A DNA stretch of 15,197 nucleotides. It comes from JAFASC01 sp036265935 (GTDB taxonomy: Bacteria; Pseudomonadota; Alphaproteobacteria; Rhizobiales; Beijerinckiaceae). Position 1 is the stretch's first letter; every line of letters begins with the position of its first letter. Of this stretch, positions 1-6,884 are shown piece after piece. The DNA lies in contig DATAOB010000099.1 in the NCBI GenBank assembly GCA_036265935.1, forward strand, positions 1 to 15,197, written 5' to 3'. Under the pieces are notes generated by a model, which was not told the DNA's origin, ran no database searches, and saw only the letters and a list, made by a program, of their open reading frames with translations. The translations under genes were made by a program, and so were the position numbers.

Positions 1-58
1 CGGAGTGTGGCGACACTAATGTCCGCGCCGTTCCGATTGCCTTCGGCATCGTCGCTCA

Positions 59-134
59 GCGCCCATCGTCTAGCGGTCCAGGACGTCGCCCTTTCACGGC
101 GAAAACAGGGGTTCGAGTCCCCTTGGGCGCGCCA
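59..134 (+). tRNA. tRNA-Glu (anticodon UUC)
   Basis: A complete 76-nt cloverleaf can be folded. The 7-bp acceptor stem GCGCCCA (59-65) pairs with TGGGCGC (124-130). It is followed by discriminator G131 and a genome-encoded CCA (132-134). The anticodon stem TCGCC/GGCGA encloses the loop CTTTCAC with anticodon TTC, which reads glutamate codons. The T-arm carries the canonical GGTTCGAGTCC. The D-arm GTC-TAGCGGTCCAG-GAC is typical of bacterial tRNA-Glu. No second tRNA is adjacent. The 3' end of this gene is duplicated at 3983-3998, which suggests it served as an integration site. Confidence 0.97.
119..134 (+). repeat. Candidate att repeat, left copy (3' end of tRNA-Glu)
   Basis: The sequence CCCCTTGGGCGCGCCA covers the 3' strand of the T-stem and acceptor stem plus CCA. 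It is repeated exactly and in the same orientation at 3983-3998. Tyrosine-recombinase elements typically integrate in the 3' part of tRNA genes and regenerate the tRNA at one end, leaving a partial copy at the other. The match is seen directly; the role as attL/attR is inferred. Confidence 0.55.
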
Positions 135-249
135 GAAACCGGAATGGGAGCCGGAGATGGCCGAAAGCCGTCGTCAACTCAGCTTACCTTATATTCCCTC
201 AGTCTGCTCGCTAGCAGGCGACGAAGATGGCGCCAGAAGCGTCATTCGA

Positions 250-671
250 TTCCTTCCTGCGCTCATGCTCCGGAAGCTGCGCGATAAGCTCGGAAATGAC
301 ATGCCGCAAACGCTGGGTGTGCTGCTGGCGCGCGATGTGCGTGGCGATCCGGCTTGCGCGAAATCACCGACATGCACACGGATAATCCTGAGATGGCCCT
401 GCTCCTGCGCGACACTTACGGCATTGTGAAAGAGGTTGAAGATGATCCTGAACAGATCGGTCGGATCGATGAGGGCCGACAGACGCGTGCTTCCGGAAAT
501 CTCGATTTGGAAACCCTGTGGGATTCGAATTTGTCGCCGACGCTGATTTCCTGCACCATCCCGAAGACACGTGGACGAATATCGTATTCAAGAACCCGAC
601 ACCTAACGATGAATTCGTGCTGAAATTCTGTAGGCCCTGGAGGGGCCTCTTCTCCAGCGGCATCACCTGAG
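250..671 (+). pseudogene. Frame-broken remnant of an unrecognised protein gene
   Basis: No intact gene fills 135-811, but three successive reading frames carry protein-like sequence that seems to belong together. Frame 1 (about 259-345) gives a helical stretch containing LRDKLGNDMPQTLGVLLARD. Frame 3 (about 354-470) continues with MHTDNPEMALLLRDTYGIV. Frame 2 (about 473-671) ends with RFGNPVGFEFVADADFLHH and later FKNPTPNDEFVLKF before a TGA at 669-671. Each transition needs a one-base shift, near 350 and near 470. I do not recognise the family. The 5' end is undefined, and no start codon with a ribosome site is evident. It may be debris left by insertion behind the tRNA. Chance open frames in GC-rich DNA are the main alternative. 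Confidence 0.35.
632..657 (+). other. Overlapping small inverted repeats at the end of the remnant
   Basis: AGGCCC (632-637) pairs with GGGCCT (643-648). The alternative CTGGAG (637-642) pairs with CTCCAG (652-657). The two helices share bases and are mutually exclusive. There is no U-tract after either, so a terminator role is not supported. It may be chance in GC-rich DNA. Confidence 0.2.
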
Positions 672-811
672 AAGTTACATTGTTACACACGCTCCACTTG
701 CTTGCGGGATGAACGTGCGTTCGTAAGATCGGGTTCGATGTAGGCAGGGTCGGCGCGTCTCGGCACCGTTCTTGCTCCCGCCTTTCGGGATTCAAGCAGA
801 GGGTGATTTCC

Positions 812-2260
812 ATGTGCCAAGGCAACGATCCGACGTGTCCGCATTTCACGCTACATCGCCAGAAGCTGATGGAGGATCTCAGCCGTGAGCGCCGAGCCTT
901 TCTGAAGAGCGCATTCGTTGCGACCGGCGGCGCGGCCGCCCTCGGCGCCGGGGGCGGCCTTGTCTCTTCGGCAGCCGCACAAACTGCGGCGCCGCGCGCC
1001 AGCGGCGCCAAGCCCGCGTATCACTACCTGCCGGCAACCGCCGATACAGTGCATTGGGGCTATTTCAGCAAACTTCTAAAGCCGCAGGTCGAGATCAATT
1101 CCGGCGATTTCATCACCATCGAGGCGTTGACGCATCACGCCAACGATGATGCCGAACGCATGGTGCAAGGCGATCCCGGCGCCGAGAGCGTCTACCTCTG
1201 GACGAAAGACAAGAAAGGCGTGAACCGCCGCGGCGCCGGCCCCGTCGACGGGCCGCTGAAGAAGGGCGCCGGCGAAGGCCAGGGCGTGCATATCTGCACC
1301 GGGCCCGTCTTCGTGCGCGAAGCCGAGCCCGGCGATATCTTGGAAGTGCGTATCGTCGACGTGAAGCCGCGCCCCTCCGCCAATCCGAAATATGCGGGCA
1401 AGGCGTTCGGCAGCAACGCCGCGGCGAATTGGGGCTTTCAATACAAGGATCTCATCACCGAGCCTAAGCCGCGCGAGGTCGTGACGATCTACGAGCTTGA
1501 TGCGGGCGGCGAAAAGAACTGGGCCCGCGCCGTCTATAATTACCGCTGGATGCCGCAGACCGACCCGTTCGGTATCGTGCACGCGACGATCGACTATCCC
1601 GGCGTGCCGGTCGATCATTCCAAGGTGACAAAGAATTTTGATATCTTAAAAAATGTGCGCGTCCCGATCCGCCCGCATTTCGGCGTCATCGGCCTCGCGC
1701 CGAAGGAAGCCGACATCGTCGACTCGATCCCGCCGAGTTACGTCGGCGGCAACATGGACAATTGGCGCGTCGGCAAGGGCGCGACGATGTACTATCCCGT
1801 CGCTGTTCCCGGCGCGCTGATGTCGGTTGGCGATTCCCACGCGTCGCAGGGCGATTCCGAACTCTGCGGCACGGCGATCGAGTGCTCGCTGACCGGCACG
1901 TTCCAGCTGATCGTGCACAAAAAGGCGGCGCTCGAGCATACGGCGCTGGCCGGACTGAACTTTCCGATGCTGGAGACGCAGGACGATTGGGTCCTGCACG
2001 GATTCAGTTTCGCCAATTATCTCGCCGAGCTCGGCGCGAACGCGCAATCCGACATCTATCAGAAATCCTCGATCGATCTCGCCATGCGCGATGCCTTCCG
2101 CAAGACGCGGTCGTTCCTGATGGCGACGCAAGGTCTGACCGAAGACGAAGCGATCTCGCTCATGTCGATCGCGGTCGATTTCGGCATCACGCAGATCGTC
2201 GATGGCAATTGGGGCGTGCACGCGATCATCAAGAAGAGCCTATTCGCGGGGGTGGCGTAG
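812..2260 (+). CDS. Tat-exported acetamidase/formamidase family protein
   Basis: A 482-residue member of the FmdA/AmdA family (Pfam FmdA_AmdA type), which hydrolyses short amides such as formamide or acetamide to the acid and ammonia. Family signatures seen are GDSHASQGDSELCGTAIE (about 340-357), RPHFGVIGLAP (about 287-297) and GGNMDNW (about 312-318). The N-terminus carries a twin-arginine signal with R27-R28 in RERRAFLK, then an Ala/Gly-rich hydrophobic stretch and a likely cleavage after AAA at about residue 56. Export to the periplasm is therefore inferred, whereas classical formamidases are cytoplasmic. ATG 812 is chosen because AGAGGG sits about 8 nt upstream. GTG 803 and ATG 869 are in frame, and 869 would keep the Tat motif. 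The stretch before the Tat motif is odd: C2, C9, H11 and H15 could bind a metal. The gene stands alone; the next gene converges on it. The family call is firm, the substrate is not. Confidence 0.88.
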   Translation: MCQGNDPTCPHFTLHRQKLMEDLSRERRAFLKSAFVATGGAAALGAGGGLVSSAAAQTAAPRASGAKPAYHYLPATADTVHWGYFSKLLKPQVEINSGDFITIEALTHHANDDAERMVQGDPGAESVYLWTKDKKGVNRRGAGPVDGPLKKGAGEGQGVHICTGPVFVREAEPGDILEVRIVDVKPRPSANPKYAGKAFGSNAAANWGFQYKDLITEPKPREVVTIYELDAGGEKNWARAVYNYRWMPQTDPFGIVHATIDYPGVPVDHSKVTKNFDILKNVRVPIRPHFGVIGLAPKEADIVDSIPPSYVGGNMDNWRVGKGATMYYPVAVPGALMSVGDSHASQGDSELCGTAIECSLTGTFQLIVHKKAALEHTALAGLNFPMLETQDDWVLHGFSFANYLAELGANAQSDIYQKSSIDLAMRDAFRKTRSFLMATQGLTEDEAISLMSIAVDFGITQIVDGNWGVHAIIKKSLFAGVA

Positions 2261-2264
2261 TATT

Positions 2265-2296
2265 GGTTCCCGGCGGCGGTAAGCCGACCGGGAATC
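2265..2296. terminator. Strong hairpin between convergent genes
   Basis: GGTTCCCGG-CGGC (2265-2277) folds back on GCCG-A-CCGGGAATCC (2283-2296) around the loop GGTAA. This gives about 13 pairs including one G-U, with a single bulged A at 2287. It begins 4 nt after the amidase-family stop and lies between two convergent genes, the place expected for a transcription terminator. There is no T-run on either side, so it is either a weak or Rho-assisted terminator or simply a stable 3' end. Confidence 0.5.
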
Positions 2297-2388
2297 CAGG
2301 CCACCGCACGAGTCTGGACCCGATCGCTCTTGCGGACTTGCGGGGATGATAAAGAGCGGCGCGTTGCTGTAATGCGCCCTCGCCCGGG

Positions 2389-3570
2389 TTATAGCTCTGA
2401 TTCGATCGCTCGGAGCAGCTGGAAGCGCATCGCGCCATTGTTGCTCCGCAGGGAGATCACAAAGCGCACCCGTCCGTGTCTGGAGGTGCTGGCATAACCC
2501 GCCAGCGTGCGGACGCCGTCGAGCGTGCCGGTCTTGTTCGCGCCGCCATCATGGCCGCGGAGCAGGTCGGCGTGGGGCGCGAAAAGATCGAGCACCTTTG
2601 CGAGCCCGCGAGCCATGAAACGATTGCCGCGGCTTATACCCGCGCCCTCTTCGAGATGGATGGCTTCAGCGAGATCGTGCGCGGCGAGGATCTCGCGCGC
2701 GACCTTTAGTGACTTCTCGAGGCTCACGGGACCATCCAGGCGGTGCGCGCCGATCTCCATAAAGACTTGGTTGGCGATGTAGTTGTTCGACGCGCGAAGC
2801 AGTTCGACGAGGATCTCCGAAAGCGTGCGCGACTGGCGGTGAATATAAACCGCCTCCAGCCCCTTGGGCACGAATCCCGTTGAAATCTTGCCTTTGACGC
2901 TGCCGCCGGCCCGCTCGATGAACGCCGCGATGAGTTCACCTGCATATTGCAGGCTTAGCGCAGGGTCTTGGCTCAGGCTGATGCGGCCGCGACCTTTCGG
3001 GCCGCGTGCCCGGAATTCACTGATCGCCAGCGGGGTGATCGGGGTCTGCTCCTCGGCGGAGCGCACGCTGTTGCCTCTGCGCTCGGCGTAGATCGTGTTG
3101 AAGTTAACTGCGAGGGCGGAGTTCAGCGCGTTGTAGGCCTCATTGCTGTCCTCGATGCCTGGGACGCGCAGGTCGGCGGGGTAGTAGCTCGCGTCAAGGA
3201 CGATGCCGGTGAGTGGCACCTTACCGACTGCGGGCACTAAGCGTTGCGCGAGCACCGTAAGTTCCTCGGAGATCAGGAAGGGATCTCCGCCGCCGCGCAC
3301 GTATAAGACCCGGTCCTTGTCCAGATAGAAGCGGGTCTGGAAGCGGTAGTCACCGCCCAGAACCTCCAACGCTAGCCACGCGGTCACAATCTTGGTGACC
3401 GAAGCTGGGATGAATGGCTCGTCAGCGTTCTGGGCCACCAACTCATGGCCCTCGGCGTCCGTAACCAGCACCACGCCCGACGGAGCCAGCGCGGCGACCT
3501 TCTCCTTGACACCGGCAACGGCCGGAGCGCTCAGCAGGAGGAGGGGAAGAAGGAACAGGCGAAACCACAT
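2389..3570 (-). CDS. dacB: D-alanyl-D-alanine carboxypeptidase/endopeptidase (PBP4 type, peptidase S13)
   Basis: A 393-residue periplasmic penicillin-binding protein that trims or cleaves peptidoglycan peptide cross-links. The three serine DD-peptidase motifs are present in order: SVTK (57-60, nucleophile Ser57 and Lys60), SNN (261-263) and KTGT (346-349). GAGISRGNRF (about 309-318) is also typical of family S13. An uncleaved-looking signal peptide with LLPLLLL and a cleavage site near APAVAG occupies residues 1-20. The frame stays open upstream to GTG 3651, but that would add 27 residues before the signal peptide, so ATG 3570 is preferred; its ribosome site is weak. It is shorter than E. coli DacB (about 470 residues), mainly in the insertion between SxxK and SxN. 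It is monocistronic and convergent with the amidase gene. Confidence 0.9.
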   Translation of the reverse strand: MWFRLFLLPLLLLSAPAVAGVKEKVAALAPSGVVLVTDAEGHELVAQNADEPFIPASVTKIVTAWLALEVLGGDYRFQTRFYLDKDRVLYVRGGGDPFLISEELTVLAQRLVPAVGKVPLTGIVLDASYYPADLRVPGIEDSNEAYNALNSALAVNFNTIYAERRGNSVRSAEEQTPITPLAISEFRARGPKGRGRISLSQDPALSLQYAGELIAAFIERAGGSVKGKISTGFVPKGLEAVYIHRQSRTLSEILVELLRASNNYIANQVFMEIGAHRLDGPVSLEKSLKVAREILAAHDLAEAIHLEEGAGISRGNRFMARGLAKVLDLFAPHADLLRGHDGGANKTGTLDGVRTLAGYASTSRHGRVRFVISLRSNNGAMRFQLLRAIESEL

Positions 3571-3750
3571 GGCGACTCGCGAGGGCAATAATCTACGTGA
3601 GGGTGAATAGTAGCAACGCCGGGAAAGGCTGCCAGAAAGAAGGTCCAACACTCCGTTAGCTGAACGAAATGGCCGGTTTCCGGAACGGCTGTCACACGGC
3701 TGAATGATCTATGCGGGGCAAAGCGGAACGGCCGAAGCTGGCCGAAAGCG

Positions 3751-3792
3751 GAATGGCAGCTTTCGAGCACAGATCGCGGAAAGCTGCCGTTC
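3751..3792. repeat. 14-bp inverted repeat (hairpin)
   Basis: GAATGGCAGCTTTC (3751-3764) pairs with GAAAGCTGCCGTTC (3779-3792) across a 14-nt loop, with 13 Watson-Crick pairs and one G-U. Just upstream, 3724-3750 holds the related units GCGGAACGGCCGAAGC and GGCCGAAAGCG. Similar GCGGAA/GGCAGCTTTC-type words are often seen in intergenic repeats of high-GC alphaproteobacteria; membership in a named repeat family is not established here. Confidence 0.6.
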
Positions 3793-3982
3793 GCCATCGC
3801 GCTGCTCGCCCTGAGACTTTGCGCCGGATTGTCGGCCGGATAGTGAAACCGTACCCACCAGTCTCCGAGCCGCGGGGCTAAAGAGGTACTGTCCCTTTCG
3901 CCCGACCAGCACGCCAACCCGTTTGGCAGTCAATGCTTTTAAATCAGTGGTTTACCTACGACTGTGGCCTGGTCTCTCCCTC

Positions 3983-3998
3983 CCCCTTGGGCGCGCCA
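3983..3998 (+). repeat. Candidate att repeat, right copy (tRNA-Glu 3' end fragment)
   Basis: This is an exact 16-base copy of the end of the tRNA-Glu gene (119-134). The bases before it (CTCTCCCT) do not form a T-arm and no cloverleaf can be built, so it is not a second tRNA gene. It would mark the right boundary of a segment spanning roughly 119-3998. Confidence 0.55.
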
Positions 3999-4078
3999 CA
4001 AATCTCGACGGTTCACTCGTTTCGCGGGACAGATAAGACGAGCAGGCGCGCCCCGATACACTTGCTGGTCCCTTGCAA

Positions 4079-4088
4079 TCGCATGCGA
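4079..4088. promoter_or_regulatory. Palindrome upstream of the transporter operon, possible operator
   Basis: TCGCATGCGA is a perfect 10-bp palindrome 61 bp before the start codon of the binding-protein gene. It is flanked by TTGCAA and CTTGG. Its location fits a dimeric regulator site for the operon. No regulator gene is adjacent and no second copy was seen, so this is only a candidate. Confidence 0.25.
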
Positions 4089-4149
4089 CTTGGCCGCTCA
4101 TGTCTGCGGCCTGGATTTTGCTGAGTACAGGCCTACGACGGAGGGCTCG

Positions 4150-5190
4150 ATGAAGCGAGTTGTTGCAGCAGGGGCGGGCATTCTCGGCCTCGCGCTGAAT
4201 GTTCTTTTCGTTGCAACCCCCGCCCTCGCGCAGGAGAAACTCGTCGTCAGCATCTGGGGCGGCAGCTGGCGCGATCTTGTCGCGGCGACGGCCGCGAAAA
4301 AGTTCAAGGCCGATACCGGCGCCGATGTCGAGTTCATCACCGGCGGCACGATCGACCGGCTGAACAAAGCGAAACTCGCGCGCGACAATCCGGAGAGCGA
4401 CGTCACCTTCACGACGTCGCACGTCGGCTGGCTCTATGCCAATGACGGCCTTTACGAGAAGCTCGATCTTACGAAAGTGCCGAACGCCGCCAATCTCGTC
4501 GATCAGGCGAAGATCAGTCCCTATCACGTCGGTACGTGGGCTTACGTTTACACGATCGGCTACCGGCCGGATTTGATGAAAGACGTAAACTTCACGAGCT
4601 GGGCCGATCTGTGGAAGCCGGAACTGAAGGGCAAGCTCGCGGCGCCGGATTTCGACCCGAGCCACCTCATCGCGGTCGCCGCGATGCTCTCCGGCGGCGA
4701 TGCCGCGTCGTGGGAAAAGGGCCAGGCGAAGCTGAAGGAGCTGAAGCCGAATTTCAAGGCGTTTTACACTAACGATGCCAACAGCCAGCAGCTGATTGCC
4801 AATGGCGAGACGCCGGTGCAGGTGATCCTGTCGATGAACGCCTACTACATGATGGGCGAGGGCGTGCCGATCAAATTGGTGATTCCCAAAGAAGGCGCGG
4901 TGCTCGGCATCGACACGATCGGCATCATGAAGGGCACCAAGAAGACCGACCTCGCATACAAGTTCATCAATGCGGTGCTCGATCCGGGCGTGCAGGCCGA
5001 GATCGTCAACCTGAAGAAAGGAAGTCCGGTCGTCAGCAACGCGAAGCTTGCCCCTGAGGTCGCCAAGCTTCCCGGCGTGTTCACCACGCCCGAGCAATGG
5101 AGCAGCCAAGCGATCATCATCGATCACAAGCTGCGCGCCGAAAAAACCGCGGAATGGCGCAAGTGGTTTGCCGAGAACATGATGAACTGA
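4150..5190 (+). CDS. ABC transporter periplasmic substrate-binding protein (PotD/PotF-like class)
   Basis: A 346-residue extracellular solute-binding protein (SBP family 1/8 type) that captures a small organic solute in the periplasm and delivers it to the permeases encoded next. Residues 1-27 are a Sec signal peptide ending ALA before QEKL. The mature start with VVSIWGGSW and a nearby GADVEFITGGT is characteristic of the spermidine/putrescine and iron-type binding proteins. ATG 4150 has the strong Shine-Dalgarno GGAGGG at 4140-4145; the frame is open upstream to 3964 but without a signal peptide. It is first in a four-gene operon; the permease follows after 33 bp. Binding-pocket residues cannot be assigned, so polyamine specificity is not claimed. 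Confidence 0.88.
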   Translation: MKRVVAAGAGILGLALNVLFVATPALAQEKLVVSIWGGSWRDLVAATAAKKFKADTGADVEFITGGTIDRLNKAKLARDNPESDVTFTTSHVGWLYANDGLYEKLDLTKVPNAANLVDQAKISPYHVGTWAYVYTIGYRPDLMKDVNFTSWADLWKPELKGKLAAPDFDPSHLIAVAAMLSGGDAASWEKGQAKLKELKPNFKAFYTNDANSQQLIANGETPVQVILSMNAYYMMGEGVPIKLVIPKEGAVLGIDTIGIMKGTKKTDLAYKFINAVLDPGVQAEIVNLKKGSPVVSNAKLAPEVAKLPGVFTTPEQWSSQAIIIDHKLRAEKTAEWRKWFAENMMN

Positions 5191-5223
5191 CGGCGGCGGC
5201 GTTTTTCAGGGCCTAGTTTCGGC

Positions 5224-6075
5224 ATGCAGGACAAGCCGTTCCTGAGGGCGTTTGTCTCGCCCGCCGCGCTTTGCGCATTCGGGCTGATCGCCGCGCTCGC
5301 CGCCGTGTTCCAGTTTAGCCTGCGCGCTTACGTCCCCGGGTCGCTCGAGCCGGGCGGCCTCACACTGGACAATTTCACCGCGCTCGCGAAACCGCTCTAC
5401 GCGCGCGTCTTCCTCGATACGATCTCCATCTCCGGCATTACCGCGATCTGCACTCTGATACTCGGCTACCCCATCGCCTGCGCGCTTGTGCGGGCGAAGA
5501 ATCCGCTGCTCAAATCCGCGATTCTCATTATCGTTGTGACGCCCTTGTTCCTCGGGGAGGTGGTACGCACCTATTCGTGGATCGTCGTGCTCGGCAATAA
5601 CGGCTTCATCAATTCCGTCCTGTTGAAACTCGGATTGATCGAGCGTCCATTGCAGATGATGTTCACGCATTTCGGCGTCATCACCGCGCTCGTGCATGTG
5701 ACGCTGCCGGTCATGGTGATCATGCTCGCGGCGGCGATTTCCCACATCGATCCGGATTACGAGCGAGCCGCCGAGAGCCTCGGCGCCGGACCGATTCGCG
5801 CATTCCTGACGATCACATTGCCGCTTTCTATCCCCGGCATCATCGCCGGCGTGACCACGGCCTTTGCCTGGACGTTCAGCGCCTTCGCGACGCCGCAGCT
5901 CATCGGCGGCGGGCAGGTGAATATGGTGTCGAACCTCGTCTACCAGCTCGGATTTGCGAGCTTCAATTTCCCCTTCGCCGCGAGCCTCTCGGTTAGCGGT
6001 CTTGCGCTCACCTTCGCCGTGCTGGCGCTACTGCGCGCGGCGACGCGGCCGCTCGAAGCGGTAACCGCGCACTGA
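5224..6075 (+). CDS. ABC transporter permease 1 (PotB-like)
   Basis: A 283-residue inner-membrane permease of the binding-protein-dependent transport family with about six hydrophobic helices. The cytoplasmic EAA loop that contacts the ATPase is visible at about 180-200 as ERAAESLGAG followed by a helix ending in TLP. The feature TPLFLGEVVRTYSW (106-119) is typical of PotB-class permeases. The start ATG 5224 has only a weak ribosome site. Its stop shares one base with the start of permease 2 (TGATG at 6073-6077), indicating translational coupling and a heterodimeric channel. Confidence 0.9.
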   Translation: MQDKPFLRAFVSPAALCAFGLIAALAAVFQFSLRAYVPGSLEPGGLTLDNFTALAKPLYARVFLDTISISGITAICTLILGYPIACALVRAKNPLLKSAILIIVVTPLFLGEVVRTYSWIVVLGNNGFINSVLLKLGLIERPLQMMFTHFGVITALVHVTLPVMVIMLAAAISHIDPDYERAAESLGAGPIRAFLTITLPLSIPGIIAGVTTAFAWTFSAFATPQLIGGGQVNMVSNLVYQLGFASFNFPFAASLSVSGLALTFAVLALLRAATRPLEAVTAH

Positions 6076-6884
6076 TGGATTCCTGCGGGGCGCTTCGTGC
6101 AATCGGCGTCGCCATTGTTGCGATCACCCTCGCTTTCGTGCTGTTGCCGGCCCTCGTCGTGGCGATCGCCGCCTTCAACGCGCGCGCGGTGTTGGCCTTT
6201 CCGCCGGACGCGCTGTCGTTGCGCTGGTTCGCAAAGGCGCTCGCATATGACGATTTCCGCGTCGGCTTCCACAATGGCCTCATCGTTACCGCGTTCGCGT
6301 CGAGCATCGCCCTTGTCGTCGGTTCGGCTTTCGCCTTCGCGCTCGATCGCTATTCCTTTCGCTTGAAGCGAACGATCGAAAGCGTTCTGCTGGCGCCACT
6401 GGTAATCCCACATTTCACCATCGGGCTCGGCTTTCTCATTCTGGCGGCGGAGCTCGGCGCGGCGCGCGGCTTTGCCGTAGTCATCGCCTGCCACGTCATC
6501 CTGGTGCTGCCGTTCGTCTTACGCAGCGTCTACATCTCGCTGCGCAATCTCGATCAGCGCTTCGAGCTTGCCGCGGCGAGCCTCGGCGCACCACCGCGCC
6601 GGGTGCTGACGAGCGTCACGATCCCGCTGCTCGCGCCGGGTCTCGTCAGCGGCTGGCTCTTTGCCGCGATCCTCTCATTCAACGAATTCACCGCGTCGCT
6701 TTTCGTGACATCCCAACGCACGCAGACGCTGCCGGTCGCCATGTACAATTACGTGCGCGAATATGCCGATCCCTCGATGGCGGCGGTGTCGGTCATTTAT
6801 ATCGTGGCGACGGCGGCGCTCTTGACGATTGCCAACGCATTTTTCGGGCTGGGCAAAGTCTTGAATGTTGAAAATGCCCGCTGA
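6075..6884 (+). CDS. ABC transporter permease 2 (PotC-like)
   Basis: A 269-residue inner-membrane permease, partner of the upstream permease. Hydrophobic helices run throughout. The EAA loop is at about 164-184 (ELAAASLGAPPRRVL and the following TIPLL). PLVIPHFTIGLGFL (108-121) and SFNEFTASLFV match PotC-like proteins. It overlaps the preceding gene by one base and the following ATPase gene by 20 bases, so the three are expected to be co-translated. Confidence 0.9.
   Translation: MDSCGALRAIGVAIVAITLAFVLLPALVVAIAAFNARAVLAFPPDALSLRWFAKALAYDDFRVGFHNGLIVTAFASSIALVVGSAFAFALDRYSFRLKRTIESVLLAPLVIPHFTIGLGFLILAAELGAARGFAVVIACHVILVLPFVLRSVYISLRNLDQRFELAAASLGAPPRRVLTSVTIPLLAPGLVSGWLFAAILSFNEFTASLFVTSQRTQTLPVAMYNYVREYADPSMAAVSVIYIVATAALLTIANAFFGLGKVLNVENAR

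Larger units (their letters stand above)
3571..4149. other. Intergenic stretch with repeat structures, no gene
   Basis: These 579 bases contain open frames on both strands, but none shows a family motif, ribosome site or consistent coding signal. The stretch holds short related words (GCGGAACGGCCG, GCGGAATGGCAG), a 14-bp inverted repeat at 3751-3792, the copied tRNA end at 3983-3998 and a 10-bp palindrome at 4079-4088. It must also contain the promoters of the flanking divergent genes, which I could not locate with confidence. It looks like the edge of a rearranged or inserted segment. Confidence 0.6.

Noticed and set aside
364..1011. 215-residue open frame on - across the remnant and the amidase-family start
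   Set aside because: It runs antisense through the Tat signal region, has no motif, and its composition is that of a reverse-complement shadow.
3531..3933. Open frames on - (128 and 74 residues) upstream of dacB
   Set aside because: No family resemblance or ribosome site; they cross the inverted repeat and the dacB signal-peptide region in another frame.
3940..3998. Second tRNA gene ending at 3998
   Set aside because: Only the last 16 bases match. No T-loop GTTCGA, anticodon stem or D-arm can be formed upstream.
3952..5127. 391-residue open frame on - opposite the binding-protein gene
   Set aside because: Arg/Asp/His-rich shadow without motifs. The opposite strand encodes a complete binding protein with signal peptide and ribosome site.
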